DNA from: JBBPZA01 sp038330095
Lineage (GTDB): Bacteria; Actinomycetota; Thermoleophilia; Solirubrobacterales; Solirubrobacteraceae
Assembly: GCA_038330095.1 (NCBI GenBank)
Contig: JBBQNQ010000092.1
Location: 1-9,595 of the forward strand
Direction of reading: 5' to 3'
Length of the DNA stretch: 9,595 nucleotides
The first letter of the stretch is position 1. Each line of letters opens with the position of its first letter. Positions 1 through 5,430 of the stretch are shown here, one piece after another. Made by a program: the position numbers and the translations under genes. The notes below the pieces were generated by a model. The model saw only the letters and a program-made list of their open reading frames with translations. It did not search any database and had not been told where the DNA came from.

Positions 1-267
1 ATTTATGTCACTATCAACCCGGTCCTCTCCTCGTGGGGGTTGCTGCCCAACGGGAGCTGGGGGCCTTGGGAGATGTCCCCGGACCCAGGCGGATTGCCCC
101 GGGCGCCCATCAAATCCATGATCATTGTGGCCTTTGTCACCCTGCTGCTCCAAGCAATCGGTCAGATGATCAAATATCTGGCCATTATCACCGGACCGGC
201 GCAAGTGGTTGACGAGATTGTCGACGAAATCGAGGAAGATGAGAAGGCCCACCAGTTGACCGGCTAG
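1..267 (+). CDS. dctQ: TRAP transporter small permease, C-terminal part
   Basis: The open frame enters from the left edge and gives 88 visible residues ending at TAG 265-267. A proline/glycine-rich stretch (W-E-x-S-P near residues 24-28, then GLPRAPIKS) leads into one strong hydrophobic segment at about residues 37-63, followed by an acidic tail. That is the usual end of a DctQ/small-permease subunit of a tripartite ATP-independent periplasmic transporter, in which DctQ pairs with DctM in the inner membrane to import organic acids delivered by a periplasmic binding protein. The next gene downstream begins like DctM, which supports the call. The substrate cannot be read from this piece. GC content is clearly lower than beyond base 541, so this gene probably does not come from the organism that owns the rest of the window. 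Confidence 0.75.
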   Translation: MYVTINPVLSSWGLLPNGSWGPWEMSPDPGGLPRAPIKSMIIVAFVTLLLQAIGQMIKYLAIITGPAQVVDEIVDEIEEDEKAHQLTG

Positions 268-286
268 CCCAAGCCCCATATCTATG

Positions 287-416
287 GAAATCAGCGTATC
301 ATCTCAATATGCGCTGGGGCGAAAGAAACTGAGTTTTTGCTGACCTCTAAAATTGGCACAACTACCGCTAAAAAACTCAGTTTCTCCCGGTCTTATTGAG
401 AGGATTGAAATCAGCG
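287..416. mobile_element. MITE/REP-like hairpin element between 10-bp direct repeats
   Basis: The decamer GAAATCAGCG occurs at 287-296 and again at 407-416. The 110 bases between them (297-406) form a nested imperfect palindrome. The outer arms, 297-309 and 394-406, match at 11 of 13 positions when one is reverse-complemented, including an 8-bp perfect core (TCTCAATA at 302-309). The inner arms, 324-338 and 371-385, are a perfect 15-bp inverted repeat around a 32-base loop. Terminal inverted repeats flanked by a direct repeat fit a small non-autonomous element with a 10-bp target duplication. Removing 120 bp would leave 63 bp between dctQ and dctM, a more normal spacing. The same structure in RNA could act as an attenuator or processing site; one copy cannot decide between these. 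Confidence 0.5.
324..385. repeat. 15-bp perfect inverted repeat with 32-base loop
   Basis: The arm AGAAACTGAGTTTTT at 324-338 is exactly reverse-complemented at 371-385. It is the core stem of the element at 287-416 and lies between dctQ and dctM. The right arm ends in CTCCC rather than a T tract, so on the plus strand it does not look like a standard intrinsic terminator. Confidence 0.85.
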
Positions 417-436
417 ATGCACCGCAATCATCCACA

Positions 437-442
437 GAGGAG
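437..442 (+). promoter_or_regulatory. Shine-Dalgarno sequence of dctM
   Basis: GAGGAG lies eight bases before ATG 451 and fixes that codon as the dctM start. Confidence 0.7.
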
Positions 443-450
443 AGACAGAC

Positions 451-540
451 ATGCATTTTGAGTGGCTTGCCATCGTCATGTTCGTGGGCTTCTTCTTTAT
501 CATGCTCACGGGCTATCCGGTGGCCTTTTCCTTTGCCGGC
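451..540 (+). pseudogene. dctM: TRAP transporter large permease, first 30 codons only
   Basis: From ATG 451 the frame encodes a short N-terminus and a hydrophobic helix containing the GYPVAF motif that is highly characteristic of the first membrane segment of DctM/TRAP large permeases, ending in SFAG at 538-540. After that the frame stays open to 1359, but the translation turns into proline- and histidine-rich sequence without membrane helices, and the DNA is the antisense of a flavoprotein gene. A full DctM has roughly 430 residues and a dozen helices, so only about 7% remains. The Shine-Dalgarno sequence at 437-442 is intact. The cut is either a real rearrangement or an assembly join. Confidence 0.75.
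535..540. other. Junction between two unrelated DNA segments
   Basis: GCCGGC reads as Ala-Gly at the last recognisable position of both dctM (+) and the flavoprotein (- strand, Ala-Gly of its VWAAG motif). Base composition shifts here from moderate to high GC, and both genes lose homology to their families at this same point. The six bases could belong to either parent, so they act as microhomology at a breakpoint or at an assembly misjoin. Confidence 0.7.
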
Positions 541-1329
541 AGCCCAGACCCCGAAGGTGCTGGTCCGCCCGGTGGCATCGACGGTAACGAAGCCAGCCAC
601 ATCGACCTCGCAGCCCAAGCCGGTCAGCAGGCCATCGGCATGAGGAAGGTTGCCGGGCCTGATGAACACCGCCGTCCGCGCAATCACCCGACCATCGATC
701 AGCTCGACACCGGTCAACCGGTCAGCCTCGACCACCAGCCGCGCGATCTCGCCGCTCACGATCCGAATTCCACGTGCTTCCAGCCCGACGCGTTCGGCTG
801 GCGTCAGGTCATAGGTGTGGACGAAGAAGACCACGTCGTCGGACCACTGCCGCACCAGTTGTGCATGCACGACCGAGCCGGGCTGTGTGCCCAGAACCCC
901 GATGCGCTGATCGCGGACCTCCCATCCGTGGCAGTACGGGCAGTGCAACAGATCACGGCCCCATCGCTGGCGGACGCCAGGGATCTCCGGCAGCTCGTCG
1001 TGGACCCCGGTGGCGACCAGGATCCGCCGCGCCCTCAGCATCCGGCCACCGGCCAGGCCAACGAGGAACCCAACCTCGATCCTCACCACCTGATCCTCGA
1101 GCAACTCCACGCCGTAGCCGCTCACCTCGGCCCGTCCCGCGGCCAACAAGTCGGCCGGCGGCATCCCGTCGCGGGACAGGAACCCCTGCATGTGAGCCGC
1201 GGGAGCGTTGCGGGGCGCTCCGGCATCGACCACGGCGACCCGGCGCCGGGCTCGGCCCAGTACGAGGGCCGCACTCAAGCCGGCCGCTCCGCCGCCGACC
1301 ACCACCACGTCATGAACCTGAGTCTCCAT
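535..1329 (-). pseudogene. FAD/NAD(P)-dependent oxidoreductase, thioredoxin-reductase-like, 3'-truncated
   Basis: Start ATG 1327-1329 is chosen because AGGT at 1340-1337 (minus strand) sits seven bases upstream; an upstream in-frame ATG at 1395 lacks such support. The 265 genuine residues show an FAD dinucleotide motif GGGAAG (12-17), the ATG motif (107-109) and a redox CPYCHGWE motif with cysteines 130 and 133, as in the actinobacterial thioredoxin-reductase-like group. The expected NAD(P) Rossmann glycines are replaced by GVLGTQPGS (144-152), a departure known in CPYCHGWE-type members. The protein would reduce a disulfide or a small molecule in the cytoplasm; the partner is unknown. It stops at VWAAG, just before the conserved C-terminal FAD-binding Asp motif and final helix (about 35-45 residues missing). 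Beyond 535 the frame continues to a stop at 304-306 through antisense dctM and intergenic DNA, giving 76 foreign residues. Third-position GC appears somewhat lower than in later genes. Confidence 0.8.
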
Positions 1330-1336
1330 AGCGATC

Positions 1337-1340
1337 ACCT
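1337..1340 (-). promoter_or_regulatory. Shine-Dalgarno sequence of the flavoprotein gene
   Basis: AGGT(G) on the minus strand, seven bases from ATG 1329-1327; it supports the internal ATG over the upstream one at 1395. Confidence 0.5.
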
Positions 1341-1462
1341 GCCGCCCAGAGTGCGCTAATAACCCAGCTTTGGCAACTCTTGCGAGCGCATTCACGTCCG
1401 TGCCGCACCACGCCGCAAAGGGAGCACCGCGTGATCACCGCTCGATCCTCGACCGCGCGGGG

Positions 1463-1468
1463 TAGCCT
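1463..1468 (+). promoter_or_regulatory. Probable -10 element for a leaderless small gene
   Basis: TAGCCT fits the actinobacterial TANNNT -10 pattern and ends six bases before the GTG at 1475, placing transcription start at or next to the start codon. No Shine-Dalgarno sequence is present. No convincing -35 box was seen. Confidence 0.45.
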
Positions 1469-1474
1469 CACACC

Positions 1475-1648
1475 GTGGGCGGTCGCAACGACGACGACGA
1501 CGATTGGGTGGGCGAGCCGCCCGAGGGCCGCTACACGCGCGACCGCGCGCGCCCGGACTTCTGGCAACGCAGCTGGCCGGCCGCGACCGCCGCCGGCGCG
1601 ATCCTGTTCCTGCTGGTCATCGTGGTCATCGTCCTCGCGCTGCGGTAG
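1475..1648 (+). CDS. Small single-pass membrane protein, unknown function
   Basis: A 57-codon frame from GTG 1475 to TAG 1646-1648. The N-terminal half is charged and starts with five consecutive aspartates (residues 6-10, encoded by a GAC tract), followed by tryptophan, proline and arginine residues. Residues 36-56 form one hydrophobic helix rich in Ile, Leu and Val, ending in a single Arg just before the stop, as expected for a C-terminally anchored or single-pass protein with a roughly 35-residue cytoplasmic head. The TAGCCT element six bases upstream and the lack of a Shine-Dalgarno sequence suggest a leaderless transcript. I do not recognise the family. The clean membrane helix and the promoter-start spacing argue that it is a real gene. 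Confidence 0.6.
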   Translation: MGGRNDDDDDWVGEPPEGRYTRDRARPDFWQRSWPAATAAGAILFLLVIVVIVLALR

Positions 1649-1694
1649 TCGGGTCGCGATTGCCCGCGCTCGCCTGCGGGTAGCGGCCGGTGCG

Positions 1695-2060
1695 ATGCAA
1701 ACCGACATACCCCCCGTCTCACACGTGTTCGAGCGCGCGGCTGCGCTCACCGACCCTGACGCCCACGACGAGGTCGTCGCCGGGCTGGTCGAGCGTTTCG
1801 AGGACGACGACCGCCCCGCCCGCTCGATCGAGGACTTCGAGGAGCTGGCCTGGGAGGCCCTCGGCCGCGACGACCCCGAGGGCGACAGCCCCGCGGGTCA
1901 GATGACTGCCGCCGCCGCCACCTGGCTGGCCACCAACCCCGCCCAGGACCACGACCGCCACCACGTCCTGCGCGAGGCCGCCCGCCTCGCCTTCCACGAC
2001 GACCCTCCGGCCCCGGTGGCGGCGTGGCTCGCCGAGCACGGCATCGACGCCGGCCGCTGA
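1695..2060 (+). CDS. Small acidic alpha-helical protein, unknown function
   Basis: 121 residues from ATG 1695 to TGA 2058-2060. The protein is rich in Asp, Glu and Ala with no membrane segment, no signal peptide and no cysteine, so it is most likely a soluble cytoplasmic helical protein. Predicted helices cover about residues 20-36, 43-56, 68-80 and 87-99. An IEDFEE motif (45-50) and an AQD...REA region (83-97) resemble the facing 65-residue gene at 2072-2269, with which it converges across 11 bases. No Shine-Dalgarno sequence is visible; a weak TAGCGG hexamer lies eight bases before the ATG. The frame is open for 300 bases upstream, but that stretch overlaps the 57-residue gene and is compositionally odd, so the internal ATG is preferred. 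Function unknown. Confidence 0.6.
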   Translation: MQTDIPPVSHVFERAAALTDPDAHDEVVAGLVERFEDDDRPARSIEDFEELAWEALGRDDPEGDSPAGQMTAAAATWLATNPAQDHDRHHVLREAARLAFHDDPPAPVAAWLAEHGIDAGR

Positions 2061-2071
2061 AGGGCGGACGC

Positions 2072-2269
2072 TCAGCCCACCATGGCCAGCGCCTCCCTGG
2101 CCACCCTTCGCTGAGTTCGCCGGTCCTGGGCGCTCCAGGCGAGCAGCCACAGCGCGGCCTTCTGGGTGCCTGGCAGCAGCTCGCCCTCCACGAAGTCCTC
2201 GACCGCCTCGAACGGCTCGCCCGCCGCGATCATCCCCTCCACCCTCGCCTGCGCGTCCACCAACTCCAT
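2072..2269 (-). CDS. Small helical protein, unknown function, converges on 1695-2060
   Basis: 65 residues from ATG 2269-2267 to TGA 2074-2072. This start has GGAGG at 2278-2274 only four bases away; an in-frame codon at 2320 would add 17 arginine- and glycine-rich residues that look non-coding. The protein is helical throughout, with a VEDFVEGE motif at about residues 23-30, an aromatic stretch AALWLLAWSAQD (38-49) and a basic helix ending in REALAM. Short alanine-tryptophan proteins of this pattern occur widely as hypothetical proteins in actinobacteria, from general memory rather than a search. The order EDF motif, then Gln-Ala-rich helix, AQD, REA matches the neighbouring 121-residue protein, suggesting distant paralogs. 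Function unknown. Confidence 0.6.
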   Translation of the reverse strand: MELVDAQARVEGMIAAGEPFEAVEDFVEGELLPGTQKAALWLLAWSAQDRRTQRRVAREALAMVG

Positions 2270-2273
2270 CCCG

Positions 2274-2278
2274 CCTCC
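2274..2278 (-). promoter_or_regulatory. Shine-Dalgarno sequence of the 65-residue gene
   Basis: GGAGG on the minus strand, four bases from ATG 2269. It overlaps by two bases the palindrome at 2277-2288. Confidence 0.55.
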
Positions 2279-2288
2279 GATCGATCGG
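2277..2288. repeat. 12-bp perfect palindrome beside a ribosome binding site
   Basis: CCGATCGATCGG is a perfect palindrome in the leader of the minus-strand 65-residue gene and touches its Shine-Dalgarno sequence. It could be an operator or simply chance in GC-rich DNA. Confidence 0.4.
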
Positions 2289-2376
2289 CTCTCGCGCCTC
2301 CTAGGCCCCGCGCCGAGCACATTCGCCCCCCGCGGCCCCAGAATGCACCGCCGCGATAGCAGGAACGTATTGCCGG

Positions 2377-2406
2377 GTAGGAGCGACTCCCGCTCGCCCC
2401 TCCTAC
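2377..2406. repeat. Inverted repeat in front of the 93-residue gene
   Basis: GTAGGAG (2377-2383) and CTCCTAC (2400-2406) are perfect reverse complements whose centres lie 23 bp apart, about two helical turns, in the divergent region between the 65- and 93-residue genes. The right arm overlaps the proposed -10 hexamer TACTCT (2404-2409), as an operator would. Confidence 0.4.
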
Positions 2407-2409
2407 TCT
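2404..2409 (+). promoter_or_regulatory. Possible -10 element of the 93-residue gene
   Basis: TACTCT ends ten bases before ATG 2420. There is no good -35 and no Shine-Dalgarno sequence, so a very short or absent leader is likely. Confidence 0.35.
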
Positions 2410-2419
2410 GGATGACACG

Positions 2420-2701
2420 ATGACTTCTCAGCGCTCACAAGCCTATGGTCGGGTAATGCACCTCCTGCGCGAGATCGGCCCAGTCAAGCTGTCGGCCGGC
2501 GAGCAGCAGCGGATCCGCGACGCCGCCGACGCGCTCTTCTTCGCGGAGGACGTCGGCGCCGACGCAGCCGCCCGCGACGCGGTGTCTGACATCGCCGGGC
2601 TGGCCAACTCCCTGGCCGAGTCTGGCCGCTGGAGCGACGAGCGTGCGCGTGAGCTGCTGGACGACGTGCTGGGCTGCGGCCCGGTCGCAGCCGTCTCCTA
2701 A
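2420..2701 (+). CDS. Conserved-looking small protein, unknown function
   Basis: 93 residues from ATG 2420 to TAA 2699-2701. It is soluble and mainly helical, with an N-terminal helix around RVMHLLREIG, a charged helix with QQRIRDAADALFF (about 30-42), and a C-terminal helix with SGRWSDERARELLDDVLGCGPV (about 67-88). It resembles short hypothetical proteins of Thermoleophilia-type actinobacteria as far as I recall, but no named domain is apparent. It converges on the secreted-protein gene at 2705 with only three bases between the two stop codons. Expression is probably from the TACTCT element upstream. Function unknown. Confidence 0.65.
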   Translation: MTSQRSQAYGRVMHLLREIGPVKLSAGEQQRIRDAADALFFAEDVGADAAARDAVSDIAGLANSLAESGRWSDERARELLDDVLGCGPVAAVS

Positions 2702-2704
2702 GCC

Positions 2705-3304
2705 CTACCGCACGATGGCGGCTGCCGGAACCCCGCGCGCGAACGGCTGCGCGGTGTTGAAGCCCGTCGGCTGCGTGGAGCCCGGAAACGGTCCGGGAGG
2801 CGCCGCCGCGAACGGGAAGAAGACGTCTCCCCGGCCGGGGAACTCCACGAAGGTGAGCGACGCACGGTCCTTCGCGCCGCCCCGGCCGCCGTCGACGAAC
2901 GCCCAGATGACGACCCCGGCGCTGGGCGCGCCGATGGGGGCGGAGACGGAGAAGTCGCCGAACCCGACCAGCGTGTCGACTCCGCCCGCGGGTGTGGGAA
3001 CCGTGGGATCGTCCCGGCACTCCAGGAACTGCGCCCGCGTCAGGCGGAGGCGCTGCCCGTTGTAGCGTCCGCCGGTGACCCGGATCTCGAACGGGACCTC
3101 GGACGGCGGGCGCGTCGTTGCGTCGCAGGGGACGATGTAGGCGTAGCTGGCCGTACCGCCGGTGCGCGCATCGCCGGTCACGCTCCCCTTCCCGACCATA
3201 CGGGCCGGCGCCTGCGCGAAGGCGTTGGCCGGCAGACCGCCGCTGGCCACCCCTCCCGCCGCCGCGGAGACGATGAGGACGTGCTTGAGGAACGACAGGG
3301 CCAT
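2705..3304 (-). CDS. Secreted protein of unknown function
   Basis: 199 residues from ATG 3304-3302 to TAG 2707-2705. An in-frame ATG three codons earlier (3313) is less likely: its upstream purines would abut the codon, whereas AAGGA at 3317-3313 stands eight bases from the 3304 ATG. The first 30 residues are a classic Sec signal: a short N-region with Lys 7, a hydrophobic core to about residue 24, and ANAFA as the cleavage site before QAP. The mature part begins with a GKGSV segment and is rich in Gly, Thr, Val and aromatic residues with alternating hydrophobic positions, as in a beta-sandwich. Two cysteines (60 and 96) could form one disulfide. The proline/glycine-rich tail from about 167 looks disordered. 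It diverges from the MarR gene across 132 bases. I do not recognise the family. Confidence 0.65.
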   Translation of the reverse strand: MALSFLKHVLIVSAAAGGVASGGLPANAFAQAPARMVGKGSVTGDARTGGTASYAYIVPCDATTRPPSEVPFEIRVTGGRYNGQRLRLTRAQFLECRDDPTVPTPAGGVDTLVGFGDFSVSAPIGAPSAGVVIWAFVDGGRGGAKDRASLTFVEFPGRGDVFFPFAAAPPGPFPGSTQPTGFNTAQPFARGVPAAAIVR

Positions 3305-3312
3305 GACGAGCA

Positions 3313-3317
3313 TCCTT
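3313..3317 (-). promoter_or_regulatory. Shine-Dalgarno sequence that decides the secreted-protein start
   Basis: AAGGA on the minus strand, eight bases before ATG 3304; it overlaps the alternative ATG at 3313-3311 and so favours the downstream start. Confidence 0.55.
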
Positions 3318-3412
3318 TCTGGCTGCGCGACTACCAGCGGCCGAACTGGACCCTAGAGGAAGTCCGATTCGCCGTGGAAGTTCTGCGGCGAGCATCCCGG
3401 CGGCGAAGATAT

Positions 3413-3427
3413 TTAGGGTGCTAACCT
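3413..3427 (+). promoter_or_regulatory. Likely -10 element and MarR operator
   Basis: TAACCT (3422-3427) fits the TANNNT -10 pattern and ends nine bases before GTG 3437. Overlapping it is TTAG-GGTG-CTAA (3413-3424), a short dyad in the AT-richest part of the divergent region. MarR proteins usually bind dyads over their own promoter, so this is a plausible autoregulatory operator. The arms are only four bases, so the call is tentative. Confidence 0.4.
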
Positions 3428-3436
3428 TCGCCCCCC

Positions 3437-3907
3437 GTGCGCATGACCGGGCAGGCCCCCGAACACACCGAGCTCGACGTCTTCGCCGCGGCCCTCGACG
3501 ACTTCATGCGTGCGGTGCGTGGAGCTCGCGGGCGGATCGTCGCGCGCGAGGGAGAGCCCGAGCTCTCGCTGCCCCAGTTCCAGCTGCTCGAGCCACTCGC
3601 GCTGAGCGCGAAGGATGCGCTCACCGCCGGCGACGTCGCGGTTCAGGCCGGCGTCTCCGCCCCCACCGCCACCCGCATGCTCGACGCACTGGAGCGCGAG
3701 GGGCTCGTCGCGCGCGAGCGCCGGGCCGACGACCGCCGCGTCGTACAGGTGCGGCTCACCCCTGCGGGCCGGCAACGGGTGGAGGCCAAGCGCGGGCGGA
3801 TCGCACAGCGCCGCCGGCAGGTCTTCGAGTCGCTCACGCCGGCCGAGCGCAAGCAGGCCGCGCGCGTGCTCGCCCGCCTTGCCTCGGCCATGGACGAGCT
3901 GCGGTGA
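3437..3907 (+). CDS. MarR-family transcriptional regulator
   Basis: 156 residues, GTG 3437 to TGA 3905-3907; ATG 3443 two codons later is an alternative, but GTG lies where transcription from the TAACCT box would begin. The layout is typical of MarR: an N-terminal dimerisation helix (about 11-36), a winged helix-turn-helix (about 45-112) with the scaffold helix at LTAGDVAVQAG (62-72) and the recognition helix at SAPTATRMLDALEREG (74-89), and a wing carrying the ADDRRVVQVRLTPAG signature (97-111), followed by C-terminal dimer helices. MarR proteins bind as dimers and are released by phenolic or other lipophilic ligands. The stop overlaps the exporter start by four bases (GTGA), so the two are translationally coupled and the regulator most likely represses this operon. 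The ligand is unknown. Confidence 0.88.
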   Translation: MRMTGQAPEHTELDVFAAALDDFMRAVRGARGRIVAREGEPELSLPQFQLLEPLALSAKDALTAGDVAVQAGVSAPTATRMLDALEREGLVARERRADDRRVVQVRLTPAGRQRVEAKRGRIAQRRRQVFESLTPAERKQAARVLARLASAMDELR

Positions 3908-5412
3908 GCGACACCGGCAAGCTCACCCCCGAGGTCCGCGCGGTCGCCGCCGTGGTGATCGTCGGAGCGATCATGTCGATCCTCGACACGACGATCGTCA
4001 ACGTCGCGCTGGAGTCGCTCTCGCGCGAACTCCATGCTCCCCTCTCGACCATCCAGTGGGTGACGACCGGCTACCTGCTCGCGCTGGCCACGGTGATCCC
4101 GCTCACCGGCTGGGCCGCCGAGCGCTTCGGTCCCAAGCGCGTGTGGATGACCGTCGTCACCGGCTTCGTCATCACCAGCGCGCTCTGCGGCCTGGCCTGG
4201 AGCGCCGAGTCGCTGATCGCCTTCCGCGTCCTGCAGGGCCTGGCCGGCGGCATGATCATGCCTGTAGGGATGATCACCCTCGCCCAGGCGGCGGGCCCGA
4301 GCCGCATGGGCGCGGTGATGAGCGTCGTGGGCGTCCCCATGCTGCTTGCCCCGGTGTTCGGGCCGGTGATCGGCGGCCTGCTCGTCGCCGACGCCAGCTG
4401 GCGCTGGATCTTCTTCGTCAACCTGCCCGTCGGCATCCTCGGGCTCGTGCTAGCGGCGCGCAAGCTGCCGTCCGGGCGCGCTCAGGGCCGCGGGACCGGG
4501 CCCGTGCGGCTCGACGCCCGCGGGCTGCTGATGCTCTCGCCGGGCATCGCGCTGCTCGTCTACGGGCTCAGCGAGATCGCGGCCAAGGGCGGCGTGGGCT
4601 CGCCGGTCGCCTTCGGGCCGCTCGTCGCCGGGCTCGCCCTGGTGGTCGCCTTCACGCGGCATGCCTGGAGCCACGAGTCCCCGCTCGTCGACGTCCGCCT
4701 GATGCGCTCCGGCGGCTTCGCCGCTGCGGCCTCAACGATCGTCCTGGTCGGCGCCGCGCTGTTCGGAGGGATGCTCCTGCTGCCGCTCTACTACCAGATC
4801 GACCGTGGCCTCTCGGCGCTCCAGGCCGGCCTGCTCCTCGCTCCCCAGGGCCTCGGCGCCGCGATCTCCATGCGCTATTCGGGGCGAGCCACGGACCGCA
4901 TCGGCGGCGGCCCGGTGGTCCTCGCCGGGTTGCTGATCCTCACCGTGGGAACGCTTCCCTTCACCCAGGTCGACGAGAGCACGGCGTACTGGGTCCTGTG
5001 CCTTGCCCTGCTGCTGCGCGGCGTCGGCCTCGGCGCCACGATGATGCCGGCGATGGCCAGCGCCTACGCGCTTCTGGACCGCAGCCAGGTCCCACGGGCC
5101 ACACCGATGCTCAACGTCCTGCAGCGGGTCGGGGGCGCGATCGGCACGGCCGTGCTGTCGGTGGTCCTGAGCGAGCGGCTGCAGTCCTCGCTGCCGGGCC
5201 CGGACGGAGGCGCGAGCGGCGCCTCCGCGCTGCCCCCCGCCGCTCGCGAGCGCTTCGCCGCGCCGATCGCCGCCGCGTTCGCCCACACCTACTGGTGGGC
5301 GCTCGCCCTGAGCCTCGTGGCCGTGTTTCCCGCCCTCGCGCTCACCCGCATCCAGCGCCGGGCCGCACGCGCCCCGGCCGGCGCGCCGGCCGAGGGAGCC
5401 GCGGTCGGCTGA
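3904..5412 (+). CDS. DHA2-family (14-TM) MFS drug exporter
   Basis: 502 residues from GTG 3904, overlapping the MarR stop, to TGA 5410-5412. A longer open frame upstream only translates the antisense-like frame of marR. Diagnostic motifs of the EmrB/QacA (DHA2) branch are visible: motif D1 LDTTIVNVALESL in helix 1 (28-40), motif A GWAAERFGPKR between helices 2 and 3 (69-79), motif B RVLQGLAGG (108-116) and antiporter motif C ending GPVIGG (143-158). About 14 hydrophobic helices are spread along the protein, with a loop at 186-203 and a disordered Ala/Pro tail. The protein should export lipophilic or cationic compounds in exchange for protons at the cytoplasmic membrane. Regulation by the coupled MarR is likely. 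It ends 18 bases before the stop of the convergent propeller gene. Substrate unknown. Confidence 0.9.
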   Translation: MSDTGKLTPEVRAVAAVVIVGAIMSILDTTIVNVALESLSRELHAPLSTIQWVTTGYLLALATVIPLTGWAAERFGPKRVWMTVVTGFVITSALCGLAWSAESLIAFRVLQGLAGGMIMPVGMITLAQAAGPSRMGAVMSVVGVPMLLAPVFGPVIGGLLVADASWRWIFFVNLPVGILGLVLAARKLPSGRAQGRGTGPVRLDARGLLMLSPGIALLVYGLSEIAAKGGVGSPVAFGPLVAGLALVVAFTRHAWSHESPLVDVRLMRSGGFAAAASTIVLVGAALFGGMLLLPLYYQIDRGLSALQAGLLLAPQGLGAAISMRYSGRATDRIGGGPVVLAGLLILTVGTLPFTQVDESTAYWVLCLALLLRGVGLGATMMPAMASAYALLDRSQVPRATPMLNVLQRVGGAIGTAVLSVVLSERLQSSLPGPDGGASGASALPPAARERFAAPIAAAFAHTYWWALALSLVAVFPALALTRIQRRAARAPAGAPAEGAAVG

Positions 5413-5430
5413 CGCGTGCGGCGCGGCGCG

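Noticed and set aside
451..1359. A 302-codon plus-strand frame starting as DctM
   Set aside because: Only the first 30 codons look like DctM; the rest is the antisense of the flavoprotein and has no membrane helices, so it is not one protein.
304..1395. A 363-codon minus-strand frame for the flavoprotein
   Set aside because: The last 76 codons are antisense of the dctQ-dctM region, and the first 22 codons precede the start supported by a Shine-Dalgarno sequence.
1488..1502. GAC trinucleotide tract as a microsatellite
   Set aside because: It is in frame and encodes the Asp tract of the 57-residue protein; too short to treat as an independent repeat.
1654..1682. CCCGC/GCGGG stem after the 57-residue gene as a terminator
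   Set aside because: Only five base pairs and no T tract; such stems are expected by chance at this GC content.
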